Below, one piece after another: positions 15,276 through 22,923 of a DNA stretch of 31,308 nt (the first letter of the stretch is position 1; each line of letters opens with the position of its first letter). Under the pieces are notes generated by a model, which saw only the letters and a list, made by a program, of their open reading frames with translations, was not told where the DNA came from and ran no database searches. Source of the stretch: Rhodospirillaceae bacterium UBA6219 (lineage in GTDB: Bacteria > Pseudomonadota > Alphaproteobacteria > Rhodospirillales > Magnetospirillaceae); the NCBI GenBank assembly GCA_002435715.1, contig DISD01000085.1, forward strand, positions 1 to 31,308. The letters are read 5' to 3'. The position numbers were made by a program, and so were the translations under genes.

Positions 15276-16245
15276 AAACCCCGCCCGAGCGGGTGGCCCG
15301 GGTCGCCGTCCACAGGATGCCGTTGCGGGCCAAGGCCTCCTTGACCAAAAGCGGTATTCTGGATGCCAACTTCTCGGTAGAAGCCACGGAAGCCAAGGCT
15401 TTCGCCGCTGGAACCACCGGCGAGCGGTCGGCGTAAACGATGCCGACCACATAGGTCACATCTGGTGTTACCAAGGGAAAAGCTATCAAGTCGTCGGGCA
15501 GCCGCATCAGCCCCAACAATTGTCCCGGAACGATGGAAGACCATGGCCCATGCTGCACCGCAGTGAAGATGTTGATCATGGAATTGGTTTCCATCACCGG
15601 CTCGACCTGGTGCCCGGCCATCAGGAAGGCGCTGTCGGCGATGCGCCGGTTCTGCATGTCCGGGGTCAGCAGGCACAGCGGCAGCCGCGCCGCCTCGGCC
15701 CAGGTGATGTCGGCGCGGTCGACGGGGGCGCCGTCGCGATGGGTCAGCAGGAAATAGCGTTCCGAATAAAGGGGCTGCATGCGCACCCCCGTCAACGGTT
15801 CATTGTCAAGATAGGTCACCCCGGCATCCAGCTCGAAATTGTCCAATCCGCGCTGAATTTGGCGCGACGACAGCGAGATGATGGTGACCTTGATGCCGGG
15901 ATGGCGGGCGGTGAACGGCGCCACCAGATGGGCGACCATGGGAAGCGCGGTGGGGATCACCCCCAAACGCAATTGCCCCGACAATTCGTGGCCGGGCGCG
16001 CCCAGATCCTGGACCAGGGAATCGAAGTCGCCACAGATGCGCCGGGCATATTCCAGCACCTTCTCGCCTTCGGGGGTGAACTTCAAAAAGCGGTGGCCGC
16101 GCTCGACGATGGGCACCCGCAATTCTTCTTCCAGCTGACGGATGGCATTGGACAGCGTCGGCTGGGCCACGTTGCAGGCGGTGGCGGCACGGCCGAAATG
16201 ACGCTCACGCGCCAGGGCCATCAGATACTGGAACTTGCGCAACAT
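15274..16245 (-). CDS. LysR-family regulator, probable regulator of the fds operon
   Basis: DNA-binding regulator of 323 residues: an N-terminal winged helix-turn-helix (LRKFQYLMALARERHFGRAATACNVAQPTLSNAIRQLEEEL, about 2-43) and a periplasmic-binding-protein-like effector domain. It is transcribed in the same direction as fdsG, 141 bases upstream, the usual place of FdsR-type activators; the effector may be formate, but this is not shown. The ATG at 16245 is chosen because the HTH then begins at residue 2 as in most relatives; an upstream in-frame start at 16296 would add 17 unmatched residues. Confidence 0.88.
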   Translation of the reverse strand: MLRKFQYLMALARERHFGRAATACNVAQPTLSNAIRQLEEELRVPIVERGHRFLKFTPEGEKVLEYARRICGDFDSLVQDLGAPGHELSGQLRLGVIPTALPMVAHLVAPFTARHPGIKVTIISLSSRQIQRGLDNFELDAGVTYLDNEPLTGVRMQPLYSERYFLLTHRDGAPVDRADITWAEAARLPLCLLTPDMQNRRIADSAFLMAGHQVEPVMETNSMINIFTAVQHGPWSSIVPGQLLGLMRLPDDLIAFPLVTPDVTYVVGIVYADRSPVVPAAKALASVASTEKLASRIPLLVKEALARNGILWTATRATRSGGV

Positions 16246-16323
16246 GGGACCACCCGCCGGATTGCCGAAAGCCGTGCGGGATTGTTGCCCCGCCAAGACG
16301 GCAAGGCAAGCCCCACAAGATGG

Positions 16324-17112
16324 TCAGGACGGCCAGGCCCGGGCCTTGGTCAGGTGCAGCATCATCGGCCCGCAAAGGGCTTCGACTCCGATGCCTTGGC
16401 GCCGCTGAAAATCCTGCCCCCGCAGCCCCGCCCCCTGGCGCAGCACGGCGAACATGCAGCCCAACACCAGATCAAGCTGGCGCGGCCCGAAATAGGCGGC
16501 GGTGTTTTCCTCGCGCCCTTTGCGGACGAAACTGCGGCTGCCGGTGGATTGATAAGCGGCGTTGTGGTTCATGATGGTCAGGAACCATTCGCGCCGGATG
16601 TCGAAACGCTGAAAGGCCCGCACCACGTCGACCAGCACCTGTTCGAACACGGCCTCCGAACGGGGGTCGACATAGAACGCCTCCCACGGCTGGGAGGTAC
16701 CTTGGGCCGGATCGGCCACGATGTCCTGGCAGATACGGTCCAGTTGGTCGTATTTGTCCGCCCCCAGAAGAATCTTGACCGCCTCGAAGAACTGCCCCAG
16801 ATGCGCCCGCTCCACCCCAGCCGCCGGGTCGTCGAACAAGCGGGCGAAGGGTTTCACCAACAATCGCCCCAGCGCGTTTCGGCGCTGCTGCAGCACCTGG
16901 TCATGGGCGAAGGCGGTGACGCAGGACGCATGGGCGGCGACATAGGTGCCCGACAGCGGGCCAGGGGTGGCGGCCAGGACATCGCACAGACGCCGGATCA
17001 CCGACACCGGAACAGTGCCGTTCTTGGCCTCGGCCTCCAAGGCGCAGGCAAAGGTTCGGATGGCAAAGGCTGCGGTCTGATGACACGCCAACCCGGTATC
17101 AGAAAATGACAT
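16324..17112 (-). CDS. Hypothetical protein, 262 residues
   Basis: I do not recognise this protein. It lacks a signal peptide and membrane helices, looks largely alpha-helical and has a long middle part rich in aromatic and charged residues (LGQFFEAVKILLGADKYDQLD, QPWEAFYVDPRSEAVFEQ). No metal-binding or nucleotide motif is evident. The ATG at 17112 (before MSFSDTGLACH) has GAGG a few bases upstream and gives a protein without the low-quality N-terminal 47 codons that an ATG at 17253 would add. Codon use looks like that of its neighbours. It lies upstream of lysR on the same strand, 78 bases away, and may or may not be cotranscribed with it. Confidence 0.75.
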   Translation of the reverse strand: MSFSDTGLACHQTAAFAIRTFACALEAEAKNGTVPVSVIRRLCDVLAATPGPLSGTYVAAHASCVTAFAHDQVLQQRRNALGRLLVKPFARLFDDPAAGVERAHLGQFFEAVKILLGADKYDQLDRICQDIVADPAQGTSQPWEAFYVDPRSEAVFEQVLVDVVRAFQRFDIRREWFLTIMNHNAAYQSTGSRSFVRKGREENTAAYFGPRQLDLVLGCMFAVLRQGAGLRGQDFQRRQGIGVEALCGPMMLHLTKARAWPS

Positions 17113-17207
17113 GGGCGACCTCTTCGCGAACGAACGAACCCAAAGCCAGCTTAATCCAAACAAACGAACAAGGTTCCGGCCCGCCGTTAACAGAAGTTGA
17201 CATGTCG

Positions 17208-17223
17208 GTGAAACCGTTTTCAC
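17208..17223. promoter_or_regulatory. Inverted repeat within a putative plus-strand promoter
   Basis: GTGAAA-CCGT-TTTCAC lies between a TTGACA hexamer (17197-17202) and a weak -10 CACAAT (17221-17226, spacing 18), reading toward the lipoprotein gene. A repressor at this dyad would block the promoter. A second dyad ACACTT-T-AAGTGT at 17250-17262 is followed by a T-rich tract. All assignments are by motif only. The 254 bases between the flanking genes show no further gene. Confidence 0.4.
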
Positions 17224-17366
17224 AATCCAAAGCGTCAACCACCCGGATGACACTTTAAGTGTGTCGTTTTTATTGTTTTATTTCTGTTGGTTACATGCCA
17301 TTCTTGAACTTCGATACGGCACCCGATAGCATGCCGCCAACCCCTTACGCATCTTCGGAGACCACC

Positions 17367-17537
17367 ATGAAGATCATCCTTGCCGCCACCGCCTTGTTGT
17401 TGCTGGCCGCCTGCAGCAGCCCCTATGAAGCGGCGCTGGAAAGCCGCTCGGCGCCGCGTCCGCAGGCCCCGGTCACCAAGGCCGATGCCGCCGCCCTGGC
17501 CCCCTACGAGGCCGCGTCCTACTTCAAGAGCCACTAA
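17367..17537 (+). CDS. Small lipoprotein, 56 residues
   Basis: A short secreted lipoprotein. MKIILAATALLLLAAC is a type II signal peptide with lipobox LAAC and acylated Cys16, so the mature part is only about 40 residues, rich in alanine and proline (SRSAPRPQAPVTKADAAALAPYEAASYF). The repeated SPYEAA/APYEAA segments are a small internal duplication. GGAG stands 7 bases before the ATG at 17367; the frame is open upstream but has no secretion signal there. Function unknown. It is followed 84 bases later by the TSUP permease gene. Confidence 0.8.
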   Translation: MKIILAATALLLLAACSSPYEAALESRSAPRPQAPVTKADAAALAPYEAASYFKSH

Positions 17538-17562
17538 TTTATTTTAGTGACATCTAATGTTT

Positions 17563-17594
17563 GGTAGCGCCCGAACCCGGTTTGGGCGTATACC
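17563..17594. other. Long hairpin between the lipoprotein and TSUP genes
   Basis: Stem CGCCCGAAC (17568-17576) pairs with GTTTGGGCG (17580-17588) around a 3-base loop, with one G-U pair; outer GGTA/TACC bases extend it. No T-run follows, so it is not a standard terminator. It could limit read-through or stabilise the lipoprotein mRNA. Confidence 0.5.
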
Positions 17595-17621
17595 CGAGCC
17601 CACCATGGAAGAAGGTGTGCC

Positions 17622-18521
17622 GTGCCCGTCTATCTGCCCATCGCTGGCCTGTCGGTCGACATCTTCCACCTGCTGGCCCTTGGCGGCGGCGTCGGTTTTC
17701 TGTCCGGCTTGTTCGGCGTTGGCGGCGGGTTCCTGCTGACCCCGCTTTTGATGTTCATGGGCATTTCCCCGGCGGTGGCGGTGGCCACCGGCGCCAACCA
17801 GGTGGTGGGCGCCAGCGTCTCGGGCCTGATCGCCCATTGGCGTCGCAAGAACGTGGATTTCCGCATGGGCACGGTGCTGACGGTGGGCGGCTTCGTCGGG
17901 TCGGTCCTGGGCGTCGCCCTGTTCGGTTGGCTGAAAAGCCTGGGTCAGATCGATCTGGTGATTTCCATCTGTTACGTGGTGTTCCTGGGCTTCATCGGCT
18001 CCACCATGGGCATCGAATCGGTCCGCGCCCTGTTGCAATCGGGCAGCGGCGGCCGGCTGCGCAAACGGCACCGCCATCCCTGGCATACCCTGCCCTTCAA
18101 GATGCGTTTCGCCCGCTCGGGCCTTTACATCAGCGCCCTGATGCCGTTGGGCGTCGGCGTGTTCGGCGGCGTGCTGGCCGCCATCATGGGCGTCGGTGGC
18201 GGCTTCGTCATGGTGCCGTTGATGATCTACGTCCTGGAAATGCCCACTTCGGTGGTGGTCGGCACCTCGTTGTTCCAGATCATCTTCGTCACCGCCAACG
18301 TGACGTTTTTGCAATCCATCGCCACCCACACGGTGGATGTCATCTTGATGTTGACGCTGTTGGTGGGCGGCGTGGTCGGCGCCCAATTCGGCGCCCGCCT
18401 GGGCGGAAAGTTGCGCGGCGAGCACCTGCGTCTGGCCCTGGCCCTGATTGTGCTGGCGGTGTGTCTGCGTCTGGGTTGGGACTTGATCAACCCGCCGGCC
18501 GACACCTTCAGCCTGGGTTAA
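17622..18521 (+). CDS. TSUP-family (TauE/SafE) membrane permease
   Basis: Predicted eight-helix inner-membrane protein of 299 residues. It shows the paired TSUP repeats: GFLSGLFGVGGGFLLTPLLMFMG with GANQVVGASVSG in the first half, and GGVLAAIMGVGGGFVMVPLMIYVL with GTSLFQIIFVT in the second. The loop between halves is basic (RLRKRHRHPWH). Family members export sulfite, sulfoacetate or related organic anions; the substrate here is not known. The start is GTG at 17622, with GAAGG just upstream. Its stop TAA shares the TTAA with that of the convergent SRAP gene. Confidence 0.9.
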   Translation: MPVYLPIAGLSVDIFHLLALGGGVGFLSGLFGVGGGFLLTPLLMFMGISPAVAVATGANQVVGASVSGLIAHWRRKNVDFRMGTVLTVGGFVGSVLGVALFGWLKSLGQIDLVISICYVVFLGFIGSTMGIESVRALLQSGSGGRLRKRHRHPWHTLPFKMRFARSGLYISALMPLGVGVFGGVLAAIMGVGGGFVMVPLMIYVLEMPTSVVVGTSLFQIIFVTANVTFLQSIATHTVDVILMLTLLVGGVVGAQFGARLGGKLRGEHLRLALALIVLAVCLRLGWDLINPPADTFSLG

Positions 18522-19051
18522 CCGAACAAATCCCCCTGCGGCTTGGGTGCTGCGTCCACCGTCACAGTGATCTCGGCATCCAGCGGAAGCGGCGGACCGC
18601 CCTCGACCCAACGACGATCCACCAGAACCGGCATACGGTCGTGCACGTGGTGCAGATCGGGGGTGGCGGCGCGGGTCAGGATGACGAAAGTGTCGCCGTC
18701 ATAAAGCCCGGCGAAAGTCATCAACCCGCCATCGGCACGGGCCAGCCGCATCTTGGTCTTGGCCGCATCCCATTCCCACCACGCACTGGCCGGAACCAAA
18801 ATCCGTTTGCCCAAAAGCCGTTTGAACAACGGCTTGTCGGGCACACTTTCCATCCGCGCATTGATGATCGGCGCCTTGTCCCAATCCACCCGCAGCCCCC
18901 AGGACAGCAGACGCCCCTGGCCGCGTCCCACCACCAGAGCGCGGTCGGTGGGACGGAAAAGGGTGGCGTTGGGCCAAGGCGGCGGCACCGTCAACCCCAG
19001 GCTGACGAACAGCGTACGCACCTCTTCGCTCAGTTCGAAACGAGAGCACAT
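18518..19051 (-). CDS. SRAP/YedK-family protein (abasic-site DNA-protein crosslink)
   Basis: SRAP proteins (E. coli YedK, human HMCES) bind abasic sites in single-stranded DNA by a thiazolidine bond to the N-terminal cysteine. This 177-residue protein has the exposed Cys2 (MCSRFEL), the NARMES motif (Asn64), VPASAWWEW with Glu93 and HDRMP with His137, all conserved features. It is shorter than the usual ~220 residues, with a reduced segment between the N-terminus and NAR. Its start lies within the last 22 bases of tlyA, so translation is coupled to tlyA. A missing N-terminal loop may alter its DNA grip; I see no frameshift. Confidence 0.88.
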   Translation of the reverse strand: MCSRFELSEEVRTLFVSLGLTVPPPWPNATLFRPTDRALVVGRGQGRLLSWGLRVDWDKAPIINARMESVPDKPLFKRLLGKRILVPASAWWEWDAAKTKMRLARADGGLMTFAGLYDGDTFVILTRAATPDLHHVHDRMPVLVDRRWVEGGPPLPLDAEITVTVDAAPKPQGDLFG

Positions 19052-19785
19052 TTGCGGCCGATGATCAGGAATTCCTTGTTGCCTTCCGGCCCCTTGATCG
19101 GGCTGTCACACAGCCCTTCCACCTGCCAGCCGGGCTGGGTCGGCAACCACTGGGTGATGCGGTCGCAAACTTCGGCGTGCAGTTCCGGTTCGCGGACCAC
19201 GCCGCCCTTGCCGACCCTTCCCTTACCCACTTCGAATTGCGGCTTGATCAACGCCACCAGAACGGCGCCGGAAGCGGCTAGGGAAAGGGCTGCGGGCAGC
19301 ACCACCTCCAGCCCGATGAAGCTGGCGTCGCACACCACCATGTTGGGCGGCTCGGGGATCAGCTCGGCATTCAGATGACGGGCGTTGGTGCGTTCCAGCA
19401 CCACGACACGGGGATCGTTGCGCAGCTTCCAGGCCAATTGCCCATGGCCGACATCGACGGCATAGACCTTGGCTGCGCCACGGGTCAGCAGCACGTCGGT
19501 GAAACCGCCGGTCGAAGCCCCCACGTCCACCGCCACCAGATTGCTGGGGTCGATGGCGAAGCGGTCCAGGGCTTCCACCAGTTTCAGGCCACCACGCGAC
19601 ACCCAGGGATGGTCCTGGCCTTTCAGCTCCACCACCACGTCCTCGGCCACTTGGGTGCCGGGTTTGTCGACACGCTTGTCGCCGACGATGACCAGACCGG
19701 CCATGACCAAGGCTTGGGCCTTGGTGCGGCTTTCAGCCAAGCCGCGATCCACCAACAATTGATCTATACGAAGACGTGACCCCAT
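19030..19785 (-). CDS. tlyA: TlyA-family rRNA 2'-O-methyltransferase (hemolysin A)
   Basis: Predicted rRNA (cytidine-2'-O)-methyltransferase. An N-terminal S4 RNA-binding domain (RLRIDQLLVDRGLAESRTKAQ, about 3-60) is followed by an FtsJ-like Rossmann domain with the SAM loop VDVGASTGGFTD (86-97), VCDASFIGL (Asp153) and the motif KPQFE (181-185), with Lys68 in SRGGLKL. The start at 19785 puts the S4 domain at residue 3 as in relatives; an ATG at 19800 adds five residues and neither has a strong ribosome binding site. It is the first gene of a two-gene unit with the SRAP gene. In many alphaproteobacteria tlyA sits beside dxs; here about 4.6 kb separates them. Confidence 0.9.
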   Translation of the reverse strand: MGSRLRIDQLLVDRGLAESRTKAQALVMAGLVIVGDKRVDKPGTQVAEDVVVELKGQDHPWVSRGGLKLVEALDRFAIDPSNLVAVDVGASTGGFTDVLLTRGAAKVYAVDVGHGQLAWKLRNDPRVVVLERTNARHLNAELIPEPPNMVVCDASFIGLEVVLPAALSLAASGAVLVALIKPQFEVGKGRVGKGGVVREPELHAEVCDRITQWLPTQPGWQVEGLCDSPIKGPEGNKEFLIIGRKCALVSN

Positions 19786-19879
19786 TCGGATTGGCCCCAT
19801 GCGAAAACGGTTATGGAAATTACCCTTGTCTTCATCGAGAATAAATCAAACACCAAAAAGGGACGTCCGAAGAAACAAC

Positions 19880-20812
19880 ATGGCCACACTGCTGTTCACA
19901 CACCCGGTCTGCCTGCAACACGACACAGGCGACTATCACCCGGAATGCGCCGACCGCCTGAAGGCGGTATTGCAAGGTTTGGAATCCGAAGAGTTCATGA
20001 TGCTGCTGCGCGAGGAAGCGCCGCAAGCCAGTCGTGAACAATTGCTGCGCGCCCATTGCTCGCACCACGTGGACCACGTGCTGTCTTCGGTGCCGGAACC
20101 GGGGGAAACCTTCCACATCGATCCCGACACCTTGCTGTCGTACCAATCGGGCGACGCCGCCCTGCGTTCGGCCGGTGCCGTCTGCGCCGCCGTCGACGCG
20201 GTGGCCGCCAAGCAGGCGCGCAACGCCTTTTGCGCCGTGCGCCCGCCGGGACACCACGCCGAACGCGACGCCGCCATGGGCTTCTGCCTGTTCAACAACG
20301 CCGCCATCGGCGCGTTGCATGCCCGTGACGCCCACGGCTTCAAGCGGGTGGCCATCGTCGATTTCGACGTTCACCATGGCAACGGCACCCAGCATATCCT
20401 GTGGGACGAGCCCAACATGCTGTACGCCTCGACCCACCAGGAACACGCTTATCCCAATACCGGTCTGGCCGAGGAAACCGGCGGCTTGGGCCGCATGGTC
20501 AACGTGCCGCTGCCGGCCGGCTGCGCCTCGGACGATTTCCGTCAGGCCTTTGCCGACCAGCTGATCTACAAGCTTCGGGAATACGCCCCCGACTTCGTGA
20601 TCATCTCGGCCGGCTTCGACGCCCATGCCGCCGATCCCCTGGCCCATCTGCGCCTGAAGACCAGCGACTTCAAATGGGCCACCGAACAATTGCTGGACGT
20701 GGCCCAGGAAAGTGCCGGCAACCGCGTGGTGTCGGTGCTGGAAGGCGGCTATGACGTCAACGCCCTGGCCGCTTCGGTCAAGGAACACGTGCGCGCCCTG
20801 ATGGGCATGTAA
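19880..20812 (+). CDS. Histone deacetylase-family zinc hydrolase
   Basis: Amidohydrolase of the HDAC/acetoin-utilisation/polyamine deacetylase superfamily, 310 residues. Catalytic features are visible: RPPGHHAERD with His125/His126, the zinc ligands Asp163 and His165 in DFDVHHGNGTQ, and Asp247 in SAGFDAHAADPL. The substrate is likely an acetylated amine or lysine; it cannot be inferred from sequence. The start at 19880 gives MATLLFTHPVC, the normal beginning in this group. It diverges from tlyA with 94 bases between, and a strong terminator follows it. Confidence 0.92.
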   Translation: MATLLFTHPVCLQHDTGDYHPECADRLKAVLQGLESEEFMMLLREEAPQASREQLLRAHCSHHVDHVLSSVPEPGETFHIDPDTLLSYQSGDAALRSAGAVCAAVDAVAAKQARNAFCAVRPPGHHAERDAAMGFCLFNNAAIGALHARDAHGFKRVAIVDFDVHHGNGTQHILWDEPNMLYASTHQEHAYPNTGLAEETGGLGRMVNVPLPAGCASDDFRQAFADQLIYKLREYAPDFVIISAGFDAHAADPLAHLRLKTSDFKWATEQLLDVAQESAGNRVVSVLEGGYDVNALAASVKEHVRALMGM

Positions 20813-20830
20813 GAATCTACCATCGCAGTC

Positions 20831-20864
20831 AAGGCCGTTGCGGAAACGCAACGGCCTTTATTTT
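20831..20864 (+). terminator. Intrinsic terminator after the HDAC-family gene
   Basis: Perfect 12-bp stem 20831-20842 with 20847-20858, a GAAA tetraloop, then TTATTTT. The right arm overlaps the stop codon region of the convergent ROK kinase gene (ends at 20858), so the same hairpin stands behind both genes. Confidence 0.9.
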
Positions 20865-21769
20865 GGCCACAGCCACGCCGCCCCGCGCACCCCCGACGAA
20901 TCGCCATGCCGGGGGGGCAGCAACCGGGTGGCGACCTTATCCGAGAACACGTATTCCCCCCACAAACGGGGCACGTTGCGGTAAAGCCGGGCCATGTTGC
21001 CGACCCCGCCGCCCAAAACCACCACATGGGGATCAAGGATGTTGATCACCGTGGCCAAGGCGCGGGCCAAGCGGTCCTCGGTCCGGCCCAACACACCTTC
21101 GGCCCGGTCGTCGCCTTGTTCGGCCAGGGCGACGATCTCGGGCAAGGACAATCCTTGTCCGAACTGGCGTTCGATGGCCGGCCCCGACAGGAAGGTTTCG
21201 ACACAGCCGAACTTGCCGCAATAGCAGGCATGGCCGGGCAATTCGTCCTGTTCGGGCCAGGGCAACGGGTTGTGGCCCCATTCGCCGGCAATGGCGTTGG
21301 GCCCCGACAGCAAGCGGCCGTGAACCACCACGCCCGCCCCCACCCCGGTACCCAAGATCACCCCGAAGACGCAATCCGCCCCGGCGCCGGCACCGTCGGT
21401 GGCTTCGGACAGGGCGAAACAATCGGCGTCGTTGGCCAGCCGCACCGGCCGGCCCAAGGCAAGCTCCAGGTCACGGTCGAAGGGCCGGCCGATCAACCAG
21501 GTGGAATTGGCGTTCTTCACCAAGCCGCTGGCCGGACTGATGGTGCCGGGAATGCCGATCCCGACGCGGCCCGACCGCCCCAGACGGCTTTCCAGCCCCT
21601 GCACCAGATCCTTGATGGTGGCGATGGTGGCGTCGTAATCGCCCTTGACGGTGGGGACACGGCAACGGTCCAACTCGGCGCCGCTGTCGGCATCCAGCGC
21701 GATGGCTTCGGTCTTGGTGCCCCCTAAATCGACACCGATACGAAGGGAAGGATTGCTTTCTTGGCTCAT
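20858..21769 (-). CDS. ROK-family sugar kinase (fructokinase/Mak-like)
   Basis: Sugar kinase of the ROK family, 303 residues, most like the Mak (fructo/mannokinase) and NagK group. Visible: N-terminal phosphate-binding RIGVDLGGTKTEA (10-22), the catalytic ND motif in ANDADCFALSEA (Asp114), and the structural zinc site EWGHNPLPW (His166) with CYCGKFGCVE (Cys182, 184, 189). No DNA-binding domain is present, so it is a kinase and not a ROK repressor. The sugar is not certain. It is divergent from the metallo-hydrolase gene with a 73-base gap that contains an 18-bp palindrome. Confidence 0.9.
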   Translation of the reverse strand: MSQESNPSLRIGVDLGGTKTEAIALDADSGAELDRCRVPTVKGDYDATIATIKDLVQGLESRLGRSGRVGIGIPGTISPASGLVKNANSTWLIGRPFDRDLELALGRPVRLANDADCFALSEATDGAGAGADCVFGVILGTGVGAGVVVHGRLLSGPNAIAGEWGHNPLPWPEQDELPGHACYCGKFGCVETFLSGPAIERQFGQGLSLPEIVALAEQGDDRAEGVLGRTEDRLARALATVINILDPHVVVLGGGVGNMARLYRNVPRLWGEYVFSDKVATRLLPPRHGDSSGVRGAAWLWPK

Positions 21770-21804
21770 GAGACAAATCTACGCTGTTGTCGCCTGACGT
21801 CAAA

Positions 21805-21822
21805 TCGGTATCATGATACCGA
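21805..21822. promoter_or_regulatory. 18-bp perfect palindrome, candidate shared operator
   Basis: TCGGTATCATGATACCGA is a perfect 9+9 dyad. It lies 35 bases from the ROK start codon and 20 bases before the GTG start of the metallo-hydrolase gene, so one protein bound here could control both divergent promoters. The motif is not one I can assign to a named regulator. Confidence 0.6.
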
Positions 21823-21842
21823 AAACATCGGAGAATATTTTC

Positions 21843-22880
21843 GTGAGCCACGTCACGCTTGACCATCCCTTCCCGTCCCCGCCCGACATCGCCACCACCC
21901 GCGAAGTCGCCCCCGGCGTATTGTGGATTCGCATGCCGTTGCCCTTTGCCCTGGACCACATCAATCTGTGGGCGCTGGCCGACGGCGACGGTTGGACCGT
22001 CGTCGACACCGGGGTGGGCAACGACGACACCTTGGCCCATTGGGACGCGTTGCTGGCCGGCCCCTTGGGCGGCAAGCCGATCACCCGGTTGATCTGCACC
22101 CATTTCCACCCCGACCACATGGGCTTGGCCGGTCCCTTGACCGAACGTTTCGGCATCCGCTTGACCGCCACGATCGGCGAATGGTCCTATGGCCGCATGC
22201 TGATGCTGGAAGGTGGTCCGCAATACGTGGACAACCAGGTGGATTATTACCGCCGCTGTGGTTACGCCGAATCCATGCTGGACGGTATCCGCGCCCGTTC
22301 CGGCAGCTATGCCGAGCGGATCAAGCCCCTGCCGCCGGCGGTTTCAGTGATCCGCGAAGGCGACGTGCTGAAGATCGGCGACCACGATTGGCGCGTCTTC
22401 ATCGGACGCGGACATGCCCCCGAACATGCCTGCCTGTTCTGCGACGACCTGAACGTGCTGATTTCCGGCGACCAGATTCTGCCGCGCATATCACCGGTGG
22501 TCGGCGTTTGGCCGCAAGAACCCGATTCCGACCCGCTGGCGCTGTTCCTGGACAGTCTGGTGCGGCTGAAGGCAGCCTTCCCCGCCGATTGCCTGGTGCT
22601 GCCCTCGCACAAGCTGCCGTTTCGCGGCCTGCATGAACGGGCCGACCAATTGCTGGCCCATCACGACGACCGCCTGAACAAGGCCCTGGAAGCCTGCGCC
22701 CAGCCGGTGACCGCGCTGCAGGCCCTGCGCCATCTGTTCCCCCGTCCGCTGGATGACCACCAGACCGGCTTCGCCATGGGCGAGACGGTGGCGCATCTCA
22801 ATCGGCTGGTGAAAAGCGGGCGTTTGCAGCGCCTGACCCAGCCCGATGGCGTTTGGCTATATAAGACTATTTGCAAATAA
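21843..22880 (+). CDS. Metallo-beta-lactamase-fold hydrolase
   Basis: Cytoplasmic MBL-fold hydrolase of 345 residues with two-metal motifs: THFHPDHMG (His87, His89, Asp91, His92), HAPEHACLFC as the third-histidine segment, SGDQILPRISP (bridging Asp) and a late SHKLPFRG. A C-terminal helical/winged domain of about 90 residues (LNRLVKSGRLQRL) matches MBL members with a BLACT-type winged-helix tail, as in LACTB2-like enzymes. Substrate unknown. GTG at 21843 is chosen because GGAG stands 10 bases upstream; an ATG at 21813 would start inside the palindrome. The gene runs 43 bases ahead of the persulfide dioxygenase gene. Confidence 0.82.
   Translation: MSHVTLDHPFPSPPDIATTREVAPGVLWIRMPLPFALDHINLWALADGDGWTVVDTGVGNDDTLAHWDALLAGPLGGKPITRLICTHFHPDHMGLAGPLTERFGIRLTATIGEWSYGRMLMLEGGPQYVDNQVDYYRRCGYAESMLDGIRARSGSYAERIKPLPPAVSVIREGDVLKIGDHDWRVFIGRGHAPEHACLFCDDLNVLISGDQILPRISPVVGVWPQEPDSDPLALFLDSLVRLKAAFPADCLVLPSHKLPFRGLHERADQLLAHHDDRLNKALEACAQPVTALQALRHLFPRPLDDHQTGFAMGETVAHLNRLVKSGRLQRLTQPDGVWLYKTICK
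22868..22879. promoter_or_regulatory. 12-bp palindrome upstream of the persulfide dioxygenase gene
   Basis: TATTTGCAAATA, perfect dyad, overlapping the stop codon of the preceding hydrolase gene and lying about 45 bases before the dioxygenase ATG. It is AT-rich as expected of a BigR/SqrR-type operator, but I cannot match it to a published consensus with certainty. Confidence 0.4.
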
Positions 22881-22923
22881 CAGCATCTCTTGGATAATCG
22901 AGGGGTTCTTTTAGGAGTCCCTG

